Positions 45,187-53,363 are shown, counted from the first letter of the stretch. The stretch is 64,000 nt of DNA from an uncultured Lachnospiraceae bacterium (GCA_900319245.1 ONNQ01000016.1:19334-83333), one strand, 5' to 3'. A program made the numbers and translations. The notes: generated from the sequence alone by a model not told the origin.

Positions 45187-45720
45187 TCACTGATTAGCCA
45201 TCATCTTGACGCGGTTCAGCGCATCCGCGACAGCCGGAATACTGATCAGGATCAGTACGACGACCGCTTCACCTGCAATATAAATAATATTGTAGACGGC
45301 GGAGTAAGCAGCCGCGTTCCATCCCTCCCAGGCGTATTCGCCAAAGAAGATCCAGCCGGATAAGAAGGCGAAGAACCAGCGGCCGACACAGGCTGCGATA
45401 TATCCTAAGTGGAGACCGTACTTCTTCGAAGCGAAGAATCCGGACAGTCCAAACGCGGCAAAGGCCAGGCCGTAGTCAATAAAGACCTGCACAGGCGTCA
45501 GGATATAGGGGCCTAGGAAAAACTGTAAGATGCCGTGCGCGAAGCCCGCCACAATTCCTACCACGGGGCCAAAGAAAAATCCGGGCAGTACCGCGAACAG
45601 AGTCGACGCCAGTGTGATCGATCCGCCTGTCGGAAATTCGAAGACCTTGATCATACTTGTGATGCTGGCCAGTGCGATGCACATGGCGCTGAAGACGAGA
45701 ATCCTGGTTGTTTTGTTCAT
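45187..45720 (-). CDS. thiT: Thiamine ECF transporter S component ThiT
   Basis: The 177-residue membrane protein has six helices and the ThiT signature segments: GPYILTPVQVFIDYGLA and the thiamine-binding loop FFGEYAWEGWNAAAYSAVYN. It binds thiamine outside and delivers it through the shared ECF module, whose ecfA1-ecfA2-ecfT genes are at 54199-56834. The start at 45720 has AAGGAGG 7 bp upstream. A TPP riboswitch in the leader supports the substrate call. Confidence 0.92.
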   Translation of the reverse strand: MNKTTRILVFSAMCIALASITSMIKVFEFPTGGSITLASTLFAVLPGFFFGPVVGIVAGFAHGILQFFLGPYILTPVQVFIDYGLAFAAFGLSGFFASKKYGLHLGYIAACVGRWFFAFLSGWIFFGEYAWEGWNAAAYSAVYNIIYIAGEAVVVLILISIPAVADALNRVKMMANQ

Positions 45721-45748
45721 AAAAAAACCTCCTTGTGTGTACAGGAGG
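45721..45748 (-). promoter_or_regulatory. Expression platform of the TPP riboswitch (hairpin over the thiT ribosome binding site)
   Basis: CCTCC pairs with GGAGG (arms 45744-45748 and 45728-45732) and the GGAGG is the thiT Shine-Dalgarno itself. Seven U residues follow directly (45721-45727), so the same hairpin could act as an intrinsic terminator or hide the ribosome binding site when TPP is bound. Confidence 0.6.
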
Positions 45749-45820
45749 AGAGTTGGGTCACAGTACAGCCGCAACAGCACAGCGCGCTTTCACAGCGGCC
45801 GCAGGTCTGACTGTACTATG

Positions 45821-45924
45821 TGCTTCCTTACGCCGGTATTACCCGGGTCAAGTAATAAGGGTCAGCCGCTCCGGTCCGCTTATTGCGAACGGGCTGCTGT
45901 CTCAGCATCCGCTCCCCCAGCCAA
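45821..45924 (-). promoter_or_regulatory. TPP riboswitch (thi box)
   Basis: The minus strand holds the thi-box signatures in order: GGGGGAGC, then GCTGAGACAGC, CTGACCC, ACTTGACCCGGGTAATACC and GGCGTAAGGAA. These match the conserved TPP aptamer core. It sits between a good promoter and thiT. Confidence 0.93.
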
Positions 45925-45940
45925 TATTGTTTACTAAAGT

Positions 45941-45969
45941 AAAGTACTACCGGCAGAGTGTTTTGTCAA
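45941..45969 (-). promoter_or_regulatory. Probable thiT promoter
   Basis: A perfect minus-strand TTGACA (45964-45969) is followed after 17 bp by TACTTT (45941-45946). The aptamer starts about 17 nt further on. Confidence 0.55.
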
Positions 45970-46025
45970 CTATAAAGTGCGGCCTAAAGCCGTCGTGCGA
46001 AACAGGCGTCCGTGGAAAGCAAAAA

Positions 46026-46054
46026 AGCGGGACTGCCCTAAAGGCAGCCCCGCT
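46026..46054 (-). terminator. Terminator of the HPr-dehydrogenase gene
   Basis: AGCGGG-A-CTGCC / GGCAG-C-CCCGCT forms a stem around 5 nt and TTTTTT follows on the minus strand, 30 bp past the stop. Confidence 0.85.
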
Positions 46055-46083
46055 CGCAATGCTATATACGTATTCTGAATGGA

Positions 46084-47382
46084 TCACTTGACCTCGGACA
46101 TGCCGAAAGGAAGGCCCTCGTTGAAGTTTCTCGCATTCTCCATCGTAACCGCTGCGATCGCCTGCAGAGCCTCTCTTGTGAAGAAAGCCTGGTGGGATGT
46201 CAGGATCAGGTTGGGGAACATGGTCAGTCTTGCAACGATATCCGTATCGATCATCTCGTCGGATCTGTCGTTGTAGACGTTGGGATCTTCGCCTTCATAG
46301 ACGTCCAGCGCTACGCAGTGGAACTTGTTGGCTTTGAGGCCTCTGATCAGCGCCTCGGGATCGACAAGCGGTCCGCGGGACGTGTTGACCAGCATGACGT
46401 TTTCCTTCATCATCGCGATCGCGTCGTCATCGATCAGGTGATAGGTTCCGTTGGCGCCCATGACCAGCGGTGCGTGCAGGGAGATCAGATCTGCCTTCTG
46501 CAGAAGCTCTTCCTTGGATACATAGCGGAGAAGTCCTTTCTCCTCAAGGCTCTTGTTGGGGAATGCGTCCCAGCCAAGAACCGTCATGCCATAGCCCTTG
46601 CAGATGTTGGCCATGATCTGGCCGATTCTGCCGGTGCCCATAATGCCTGCCACCTTATTGTGCAGGTCAAGGCCCAGAAGTCCGCTCAGCGCGAAGTTGT
46701 TGTCCTTCACCTTGATATAGGACTTGTGGATGCGGCGGTTTGCTGCCTGCAGGATTGTCATGGCGTGCTCGGCAACTGCATAGGGGGAATATGCAGGAAC
46801 ACGGAGAACGGTAATACCGCACTCTGCAGCTGCCTTAATGTCAACATTGTTGAAGCCTGCGCAGCGAAGGAGGATCAGCTTGACGCCGCACTCGTTGAGG
46901 ATCTGTACCACTTCGCGGGGCGCTTCGTCATTGACGAAGATGCAGACTGCATCATAGCCCTTGGCAAGGTTGGCAGACTCGATTGTGAGACGGCTGTTGA
47001 AATACTTGATATCAACATTGTAAGTGCCTTCGCCCTTGTCTCTGGAGAGTTCGCTGAAGAACATGCGGTCATAGTCCTTGGTTCCAAAGAAAGCGACCTT
47101 GAGGACGTCTCTCTTCTTGGCCTTGGGTGCGATCTCGGACAGCACCGCCTCAATCTTGGCAATTGCGTCATCCTCGTCCGGACCATCCGCCGTGATGTTC
47201 AGGACCGAACCCTTGGCGGCGTGAAGTGCCAAAATCTGGAGCACGTTGTTGCCGGACGCAATGTTTCCATTGCTCTCGATCATGACCGCACTCTTAAAAT
47301 TGGTGCACGCCTGCGCCAGAAGCGCAGCGGGACGCGCGTGAATTCCCAGCGGATTCTTCACCTTGTACTGTAGTGTTTTCAT
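46084..47382 (-). CDS. Fusion of a PTS HPr domain with a D-2-hydroxyacid (D-lactate-type) dehydrogenase
   Basis: The 432-residue protein begins with a full HPr domain (about 1-88). It keeps the phospho-acceptor H15 in GIHARPAA, but position 46, the regulatory Ser of HPr, is Asn. Residues 93-432 form an LdhA-type D-2-hydroxyacid dehydrogenase: NAD motif GTGRIG (249-254), catalytic R336 (NTSRGPLVD), E363/E365 and H397 (TSHQAFF). It would reduce pyruvate or a branched 2-oxoacid. I infer that phosphorylation of H15 by PTS enzyme I tunes the dehydrogenase or that the HPr is a decoy. AGGGAAA precedes ATG 47382. A LeuA-AraC fusion gene lies just upstream. Confidence 0.9.
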   Translation of the reverse strand: MKTLQYKVKNPLGIHARPAALLAQACTNFKSAVMIESNGNIASGNNVLQILALHAAKGSVLNITADGPDEDDAIAKIEAVLSEIAPKAKKRDVLKVAFFGTKDYDRMFFSELSRDKGEGTYNVDIKYFNSRLTIESANLAKGYDAVCIFVNDEAPREVVQILNECGVKLILLRCAGFNNVDIKAAAECGITVLRVPAYSPYAVAEHAMTILQAANRRIHKSYIKVKDNNFALSGLLGLDLHNKVAGIMGTGRIGQIMANICKGYGMTVLGWDAFPNKSLEEKGLLRYVSKEELLQKADLISLHAPLVMGANGTYHLIDDDAIAMMKENVMLVNTSRGPLVDPEALIRGLKANKFHCVALDVYEGEDPNVYNDRSDEMIDTDIVARLTMFPNLILTSHQAFFTREALQAIAAVTMENARNFNEGLPFGMSEVK

Positions 47383-47441
47383 AGATTTCCCTTCTCTCGA
47401 TACTAGAATGTGGACAGTACCATACATAATATGCTACCGCC

Positions 47442-47470
47442 ATTATATACATATTTCACGAATAATTCAA
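47442..47470 (-). promoter_or_regulatory. Promoter of the HPr-dehydrogenase gene
   Basis: On the minus strand TTGAAT (47465-47470) and a perfect TATAAT (47442-47447) are 17 bp apart. A 10-bp half-site, TTTCACGAAT, lies inside the spacer (47454-47463). Confidence 0.7.
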
Positions 47471-47525
47471 TTTCTTGTGGCTCCATATTGTCAAAATATA
47501 CAACATTCATTTCACATTCGTGAAA
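47454..47525. promoter_or_regulatory. Candidate operator pair at the HPr-dehydrogenase promoter
   Basis: TTTCACGAAT (47454-47463, in the promoter spacer) and its exact inverse ATTCGTGAAA (47516-47525) form a 10-bp inverted repeat 62 bp centre to centre, about six helical turns. The upstream copy is also part of a compact palindrome TTTCAC-ATTC-GTGAAA (47510-47525). The binder is unknown; the AraC domain encoded next door is a natural candidate. Confidence 0.45.
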
Positions 47526-47552
47526 CGTTCGAAGGAAAACCGTCACGTCTTC

Positions 47553-49547
47553 TCACTTGGTCGTGATCTTTCTGTACTGGGCCGGCGATACGTCGAAGGT
47601 TTTCTTAAAGACTCTGGAAAAGTGCTCCGCATTGGGGTAGCCGATGGAATACGAAATATTCTCGATCGTCATATTGCCGTTTCTGAGCAGTGTTTTGGCT
47701 CTCTTCATGCGGACCTGCGTGACCTGCTCGCCGAAGGTCTTGCCGGACTTCTCCCGGATGAACTTGGAGATGTAAGGCGTGGAGAGATGGAACTCCCTGG
47801 CAAGGTCCTCCAGCGTGACTGTCTGGTAATTGGCCTGAATGAAGTTGAGCATCGCGATCAGGCGATTGTCCTTCTCTGCGGCGGTGTCCTGCAGCTGCGG
47901 GAGCTTGTTGACCGCGACGACCAGTGCGTTGATCGAGGCGTGGATGATATCCTCGTGAATGCCGACGCCCCAATAGGTCTTGCCGTTGCAGAGAATGCCC
48001 ACATAGGCCATCGCCTTGGAGGAGGAGCCTCTCGAGAGTGCGTGCTCTTCATAGGTGGACAGCTCGTAGCTCACGCCAAAATACTGCTTGATCGTATTGC
48101 TCACCGCGTCCAGACGGCCGTTTCCGTTGGCGTCGACCACCGTCTTGCGCTCGCCTTCCATGATCGTTGCCTCCGCCATGATGCCGTCCACCTGGCGGAA
48201 ATGGCACTCGGGAATGGTGAAGCGGGGCGTGTTCTCGACATAGCGGTCCGTGAAGATCTCGTAGACGGCCTGGGGGGACAGCTCGCTGTGGGTCTCGTCC
48301 GAGACCTGCTTGACAGCGTAGCCCACTTCCTCTCGCATCTTCTCCGGCAGTACGATCGCATAATTCTGCTTGAGGACATATGCGACGCCGCCCTTGCCGG
48401 ACTGGCTGTTGATGCGGATGACGTCGGAATCGTAGGTTCTCGATACGTCCTGCGGGTCGATGGGCAGATAGGGCACCGTCCACTTGTTGGGATCATGGGT
48501 CTCTTTGTAGGTCATGCCCTTGGAGATTGCATCCTGGTGGGAACCGGAGAAGGCGCTGAATACCAGATCGCCCGCGTAAGGCTGTCTCGCGTGGACGTCC
48601 ATTCGGGTCAGGCGCTCATAGGTCTCGCGGATCCTGGGCATATCGGTGAAGTCGAGCTCCGGGTCGATGCCGTACGCAAAGAGGTTCATAGCCACTGCGA
48701 CGATATCCACATTGCCGGTTCTCTCGCCATTTCCGAACAGCGTGCCTTCCACGCGGTCCGCGCCGGCAAGGACGCCCAGCTCTGTGTCCGCGATACCGCA
48801 TCCGCGGTCATTGTGGGGGTGGAGACTGAGCACAACGCCGTCTCTATATTTCATATGCTTATTCAAATACTCAATCTGGGAGGCAAACACGTGCGGCATG
48901 GCCGTCTCGACCGTCGCCGGAATGTTGATGATGGCCTTCCAGGTGGGCGTCGGCTGCCATACGTCCAGCACGGCGTTGCAGACTTCGAGCGCATACTCTA
49001 CCTCTGTCCCGTGGAAGCTCTCCGGGCTGTATTCAAACATGAAGTTGCCGTCGGTCTCCTCCGCCAGCTCCTTGAGGAGCTTTGCGCCGTCGACCGCGAG
49101 CTTCTTGATCTCCTCTTTGTTCTTACGAAAGACCTGCTCGCGCTGGGCCACAGACGTAGAGTTATAGAGGTGCACGACTGCCTTGGGCGCGCCCTTGACG
49201 GCTTCGAAGGTCTTGCGGATGATGTGCTCTCTGGCCTGGGTCAGCACCTGGATCGTGACGTCGTCCGGGATCATATTTCTCTCGATCAGTGCGCGCAGAA
49301 AGTCATACTCTGTCTCAGACGCCGCCGGGAAACCGACCTCGATCTCCTTAAACCCGATCTCTACCAGCATCTGGAAGAACTCGATCTTCTCCTCCAGGCT
49401 CATGGGCTCGATCAGGGCCTGGTTGCCGTCGCGCAGGTCCACGCTGCACCAGATCGGGGCCTTGTCGATATAATCCTTCTTGGCCCAATCGAGGCATTCC
49501 GTCGGGGGAAGGAAATATTGCCGCATGTATTTGCTGTAGTTCATCAT
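47553..49547 (-). CDS. 2-Isopropylmalate synthase fused to a C-terminal AraC-type DNA-binding domain
   Basis: The 664-residue protein has a LeuA catalytic TIM barrel (about 30-320) with SVDLRDGNQAL and the metal site LSLHPHNDRGCG, and it resembles the longer LeuA type that starts YFLPP. A LeuA dimer/regulatory domain, where leucine binds in the family, follows (about 430-555). Residues 561-664 form a complete AraC HTH: TLEDLAREFHLSTPYISKFIREKSGKTF, then TIENISYSIGYPNAEHFSRVFKKTFDVSPAQYRK. No frameshift or stop separates the parts. I infer a leucine-synthesis enzyme that also regulates transcription. The start at 49547 has AGGAG 9 bp upstream. Confidence 0.9.
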   Translation of the reverse strand: MMNYSKYMRQYFLPPTECLDWAKKDYIDKAPIWCSVDLRDGNQALIEPMSLEEKIEFFQMLVEIGFKEIEVGFPAASETEYDFLRALIERNMIPDDVTIQVLTQAREHIIRKTFEAVKGAPKAVVHLYNSTSVAQREQVFRKNKEEIKKLAVDGAKLLKELAEETDGNFMFEYSPESFHGTEVEYALEVCNAVLDVWQPTPTWKAIINIPATVETAMPHVFASQIEYLNKHMKYRDGVVLSLHPHNDRGCGIADTELGVLAGADRVEGTLFGNGERTGNVDIVAVAMNLFAYGIDPELDFTDMPRIRETYERLTRMDVHARQPYAGDLVFSAFSGSHQDAISKGMTYKETHDPNKWTVPYLPIDPQDVSRTYDSDVIRINSQSGKGGVAYVLKQNYAIVLPEKMREEVGYAVKQVSDETHSELSPQAVYEIFTDRYVENTPRFTIPECHFRQVDGIMAEATIMEGERKTVVDANGNGRLDAVSNTIKQYFGVSYELSTYEEHALSRGSSSKAMAYVGILCNGKTYWGVGIHEDIIHASINALVVAVNKLPQLQDTAAEKDNRLIAMLNFIQANYQTVTLEDLAREFHLSTPYISKFIREKSGKTFGEQVTQVRMKRAKTLLRNGNMTIENISYSIGYPNAEHFSRVFKKTFDVSPAQYRKITTK

Positions 49548-49810
49548 GGTCGTTTCTCCTCTCGTTTTCCCGCCTATTTGTCGGAGCGGCGGGCCAAAAT
49601 ATACTCCATATGGTTTAAAAATTATCAAAAACCGTGACTTTAGTTTATTCCCAACGAGAGGGATTGAGAATGATTATATTTATTCAATCCGATTGATTAT
49701 TTTTAATTAAGTTAATCGTATTGAACGCTCGCGCCGCCTAGTTGAAGCAAGTTCATGATGCAGCGGCGATGTCTTTGCACCTTCGCACTGTAATCTTTTG
49801 GCCACTTGAA
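49548..49810 (-). promoter_or_regulatory. Leader/upstream region of leuA-araC with nested inverted repeats
   Basis: No gene is present. GGATTGA (49661-49667) and TCAATCC (49684-49690) form an inverted repeat that frames a minus-strand TATAAT (49673-49678). An overlapping near-palindrome ATTCAATC-C-GATTGATT spans 49682-49698. The TATAAT lacks a good -35, as for an activator-dependent promoter. A GC-rich hairpin (CCCGCC / GGCGGG, about 49570-49594) lies near the start codon. I see no T-box or leucine-rich leader peptide. Confidence 0.45.
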
Positions 49811-49814
49811 AAAA

Positions 49815-49838
49815 CGGGACCGCCGATTGGCAGTCCCG
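49815..49838 (-). terminator. Terminator of apt
   Basis: CGGGAC..CGCC / GGCA..GTCCCG forms a stem with a 4-nt loop; TTTTTT follows on the minus strand. Confidence 0.85.
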
Positions 49839-49892
49839 CGTTTTCGCTTTGTATTGGATACGCAATGATCGTATGATTTTTATTACTATTTC

Positions 49893-50417
49893 TTACTTGC
49901 CGTCAAAGATCAGAGCGGAATCGACGCGGTAGTCCTCGAGGAACTTTCTTCCCTGCAGTCCCGCCAGCTCGATCATGAACAGCATATCAACGACCTCGCC
50001 GCCCAGTTTCTCAACGAGCTGCGCCATGGCCTTTGCTGTGCCGCCGGTTGCCAGAAGATCATCCACGATCAGGCACTTCTGTCCGGGCTGGATCGCGTCA
50101 ATATGCATCTCCAGTGTGGCTTTTCCATACTCCAGATCATAGTCGACAGAAATGGTCTTCCAGGGAAGCTTGCCCTTCTTGCGGACCAGTACGAGCGGTT
50201 TGTGAAGGTTGTACGCCAGCGCTGCACCATAGATAAAGCCGCGAGACTCAGCGCCAACGATCACGTCAAAATCCAGATCCTTGATCAGATCCTGCATAGA
50301 ATCGATTGCAAGCTTCAGACCATCAGCATCCTGAAAAACTGTGGTGATGTCACGGAACATAATGCCAGGTTCCGGGAAGTCGGGAATAGTGCGGATATAA
50401 TCTTCTAACTTTTTCAT
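49893..50417 (-). CDS. apt: Adenine phosphoribosyltransferase
   Basis: The 174-residue enzyme makes AMP from adenine and PRPP in purine salvage. It starts KLEDYIRTIPDFPEPGIMFRDIT, has VGAESRGFIYGAALA, VRKKGKLPW and the PRPP loop VDDLLATGGTAKA. Length and motifs are standard. It has its own terminator. Confidence 0.97.
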   Translation of the reverse strand: MKKLEDYIRTIPDFPEPGIMFRDITTVFQDADGLKLAIDSMQDLIKDLDFDVIVGAESRGFIYGAALAYNLHKPLVLVRKKGKLPWKTISVDYDLEYGKATLEMHIDAIQPGQKCLIVDDLLATGGTAKAMAQLVEKLGGEVVDMLFMIELAGLQGRKFLEDYRVDSALIFDGK

Positions 50418-50534
50418 GATTACCCCTTTTTTGTACGTAGCAGTGTTGGCGTTTCGGCACCCGAGTTCTGCATGCCCCTTTGGGGACCATTTCCCGTGTG
50501 CTGCTTAATAATATACATTATAGCATACCTTTTG

Positions 50535-51974
50535 TCACTCAGAAGCGCCGTAATGGACCGCGACAGGCATATTTTGCTCTACAAGTTCAAAGATCGTCGG
50601 CATGGCCCATGTCGGGCAGTTGATGCAGCCGTGGGATCCGTTCCAGTTCCATATATTGCCGCCAAAATAGTAGCGCCAGGACGCGTCGTGCAGGCCAATT
50701 CCAGTGTCCGTCAGGCGGATCCAGTAATCGACGTCCGTCTCATACCCCCACTCGCCGTCGTCCTGCTTGTCGCCGCGAAGGGTGGTGTCCCGCTTCTTGT
50801 CATAGGCAAAGAAGGCGCCGGCGGGCGTCCTGTGCTCGCTGTCGTTATTGCCCGATACGATGTCGGTCTCGAAGATCACGTTGTGGTCCTTATAGATCCA
50901 AAGGTGCTGCTGCGACAGGTCCACTTCCACATAGTCGCCGCCAAAGCCGTGGTTGTCGTCGGGGTCCGAGGCCTCAGTCCGCCAATAGACAGGCTCTCTC
51001 TCTGTCTGTTCGTTGTCGTCCAGCTCCCACCGCAGCTCCTCTGCCTCGTTTGTCTTGTCGATCCGGTAGCCGTAATAGCCCTTGCCGGGGAGCATGATCT
51101 CATCGCCGCTGTGGGTCGTAAAGGGGTGCTCCTTGTAGACGGTATCTACCTGGTCGGCAAGGTCCTGCACAAACGCTGTCAGGCATTCCTCCCAGATGTC
51201 GTCGTCTCTGTAATAGTCGCCCTCGTCGTCCACTTCCAGCCAGTCCTTAAGTTCCGTGCCGTCCAGCACTCTGGTATCGCCGCCCGGCAGATCATATACG
51301 ATGCGCGCGCCGGCCAGATCGTTGAGCTGCTCGACGTCCTTTATGAGCCGCTCGTTCTCCTTGCGGACCTTGGGCGCCAGATAGGCCCCCTTTGTATCTT
51401 CCAGATGCAGCGTCTCCTTCTCTATGAGAACTGCCTCTCTCACAGCCGCGTCCGCAGCCTTTTGGTCCAGCGTTGTTCCGTCCACCTCCGGCGCCACGAG
51501 GAACTTGCCGTCCTGGTAGTCCAAAAACGCGTCTCTGGGCGCGATCATGTTGCCGCTCTGCATCTGCGGCACCGCATGGAAGATCGCCAGCAGCTTCTCC
51601 GCAGAGAATTCCTTCTTTTCCGGTATCTCATAGCGGGTGTTCTTGTATAAGCCGAGCACCCACGCATAGGGACTCTGCTCGTGCAAAAGCTGCTCCACAT
51701 GGCCGTCTGAGACATAGTGATAATCGATGTCCTCTCCGGCAATTGTGAGCGGCTCGCCGTCCCGGAAGGATACCTTCAGTTGATAGTCTCCCAGGACCTC
51801 CTCCACTTCGCTGACGGTCATGGCTGTGACCTCATGCCCGTTGATGATCGTGCCGGGAATGAATGTATCTCTGTAGTCAAGCGCCTTGCCACAGATGATC
51901 CCTCCTGCCAGCGCAACAATGGAAATGCAGGCCGCAATAGCGCCCTGCCTACACTCATTTTTTCTCTCTATCAT
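50535..51974 (-). CDS. L,D-transpeptidase (YkuD) with N-terminal membrane anchor and PG-binding domain
   Basis: The 479-residue protein has an N-terminal membrane helix (QGAIAACISIVALAGGIICG). The middle (about 40-340) matches the PG_binding_4-type repeats seen in Firmicute YkuD proteins. The C-terminal catalytic domain (about 350-479) starts YVEVDLSQQHLWIYKD and has the active site GSHGCINCP with the nucleophile Cys. Such enzymes form 3-3 crosslinks or attach proteins to peptidoglycan. The start at 51974 follows AAGGAAGT. Confidence 0.93.
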   Translation of the reverse strand: MIERKNECRQGAIAACISIVALAGGIICGKALDYRDTFIPGTIINGHEVTAMTVSEVEEVLGDYQLKVSFRDGEPLTIAGEDIDYHYVSDGHVEQLLHEQSPYAWVLGLYKNTRYEIPEKKEFSAEKLLAIFHAVPQMQSGNMIAPRDAFLDYQDGKFLVAPEVDGTTLDQKAADAAVREAVLIEKETLHLEDTKGAYLAPKVRKENERLIKDVEQLNDLAGARIVYDLPGGDTRVLDGTELKDWLEVDDEGDYYRDDDIWEECLTAFVQDLADQVDTVYKEHPFTTHSGDEIMLPGKGYYGYRIDKTNEAEELRWELDDNEQTEREPVYWRTEASDPDDNHGFGGDYVEVDLSQQHLWIYKDHNVIFETDIVSGNNDSEHRTPAGAFFAYDKKRDTTLRGDKQDDGEWGYETDVDYWIRLTDTGIGLHDASWRYYFGGNIWNWNGSHGCINCPTWAMPTIFELVEQNMPVAVHYGASE

Positions 51975-52157
51975 ATATGTACTTCCTTGTTCCCATCCCC
52001 GTATCAAATCCCTGATACCCCGACATTATATCCCAAATCGGCAGGGCATACAATGCCGATGTGTGTCATTGCGCAGACTCTGTTCCTATTTGGGCATACC
52101 CCCTTCTGTTCGCAACATCGATAAATTATGTTCGATACAAGGAGTAAAACACAAAAT

Positions 52158-52186
52158 AGAGCCAGCCTGCACAGCAGGTTGGCTCT
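52158..52186 (-). terminator. Terminator of the rplM-rpsI operon
   Basis: AGAGCCAGCCTG pairs with CAGGTTGGCTCT (one G-T pair) around 5 nt; ATTTTGTGTTTT follows on the minus strand. Confidence 0.85.
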
Positions 52187-52215
52187 TGGTAAAAACTGTA
52201 TTCTCTCGGGAAAGA

Positions 52216-52611
52216 TTATCTCTTGGAGAACTGAGGTGCACGACGAGCGCCCTTTAGACCATACTTCTTTCTTTCCTTCATGCGAGGATCTCTGGTAAGG
52301 AAGCCTGCTTTCTTCAGAGCGGGTCTGAGCTCAGCATCAGCCTCGCAAAGTGCACGAGCGATACCGTGACGGATTGCGCCAGCCTGACCGGTTGTGCCGC
52401 CGCCCTTGACAGTGATCTTGAAATCATACTGGTCGACAGTCTGTGTCTCGACCAGGGGCTGTCTAACGATAACCTTCAGAGTCTCAAGTCCGAAGTAATC
52501 ATCGATGGTTCTGCCGTTGATGGTCATCTCGCCCTTACCGGGGGTCATAAAAACTCTGGCAACAGAGGATTTTCTTCTGCCTGTTCCATAGTAAGTGGTT
52601 GCTTTAGCCAT
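52216..52611 (-). CDS. rpsI: 30S ribosomal protein S9
   Basis: The 131-residue protein starts with [15 protein letters not shown] and ends with the conserved [25 protein letters not shown], whose tail reaches the P-site tRNA. It lies 23 bp after rplM and shares its promoter and terminator. Confidence 0.98.
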   Translation of the reverse strand: MAKATTYYGTGRRKSSVARVFMTPGKGEMTINGRTIDDYFGLETLKVIVRQPLVETQTVDQYDFKITVKGGGTTGQAGAIRHGIARALCEADAELRPALKKAGFLTRDPRMKERKKYGLKGARRAPQFSKR

Positions 52612-52634
52612 TTTTATCTCCTTTCAGTCTCCGA

Positions 52635-53063
52635 TTAGAACGTAAGCACTTCGGGCTTCTGAGCTGCGTGATTGTGCTCGCCGCCTTCGTATACGTAAAG
52701 CTTCTTGTACATCTGCTCACCAAGTCTTCCCTTCGGAAGCATTCCGCGGACAGCCTTTTCCACGACTCTGACAGGCTTGGTTCTGAGCATCTCACGAAGT
52801 GTTGTATACTTCGCGCTTCCGACGTACTCGGAATGTCTGAAGTAGATCTTCTGATCAAGCTTCTTGCCTGTAACCTTGATCTTGCCGGCGTTAAGAATGA
52901 TCACATAATCGCCTGTGTCAAGGAAAGGGGTGAAGATCGGCTTGTTCTTGCCGCGAAGGACCTTCGCAACTTCGGAAGCAAGACGACCAAGTGTCATATC
53001 AGTAGCGTCAACTACATACCATTTTCTCTCGATCTTTGCTGCGCTAGGCATATAGGTTTTCAT
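52635..53063 (-). CDS. rplM: 50S ribosomal protein L13
   Basis: The 142-residue protein has [35 protein letters not shown] and the late [12 protein letters not shown] signature. Two ATGs are adjacent; the second (53063) is at a better distance from GGAGG and gives the usual MKTYM start. It leads the rplM-rpsI operon. Confidence 0.97.
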   Translation of the reverse strand: MKTYMPSAAKIERKWYVVDATDMTLGRLASEVAKVLRGKNKPIFTPFLDTGDYVIILNAGKIKVTGKKLDQKIYFRHSEYVGSAKYTTLREMLRTKPVRVVEKAVRGMLPKGRLGEQMYKKLYVYEGGEHNHAAQKPEVLTF

Positions 53064-53190
53064 CATATATCCTCCATTATCAGTGAACCGTCATAGATAG
53101 TCATTTGTGCGATTCGCAGTCGGTGCATGATCCAAAACCGGGGAGTTTGGGCATCAAAAAAGACGCAGTTCATCACCGTCGCACCCGAAT

Positions 53191-53219
53191 ATTATAAGAT
53201 ACGGATTTGCGCGTGTCAA
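53191..53219 (-). promoter_or_regulatory. Consensus promoter of rplM-rpsI
   Basis: On the minus strand TTGACA (53214-53219) and TATAAT (53191-53196) are both perfect and 17 bp apart. The leader is about 120 nt and contains GACG..CGTC followed by TTTTTT, a possible weak attenuator or L13 leader element. Confidence 0.85.
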
Positions 53220-53315
53220 TTTTAAACAGAAAATTTTTACAGATTTTTTTCAGCGATTCGCCGTGTTTTGGCCGCCTGGGCCGCCTGTCCGCGGCGTGTG
53301 CTTCACTTCTCATCG

Positions 53316-53363
53316 AATCTCAGCCAATCTCATCCAATCTCAGCCAATTAAGCCAATTAGGCC
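53316..53363. repeat. Decamer direct repeats at the 3' end of the second truA
   Basis: Units AATCTCAGCC, AATCTCATCC, AATCTCAGCC, AATTAAGCC and AATTAGGCC follow each other at 53316-53363. The last unit overlaps the final codons and stop of truA copy 2. They look like slippage-derived low-complexity DNA. Confidence 0.7.

Noticed and set aside
47475-49637. 720-codon plus-strand frame opposite leuA-araC
   Set aside because: Antisense shadow; the minus-strand frame has full LeuA and AraC motifs.
49548-49892. T-box or leucine attenuator upstream of leuA-araC
   Set aside because: No T-box sequence, specifier stem or Leu-codon-rich leader peptide is seen.
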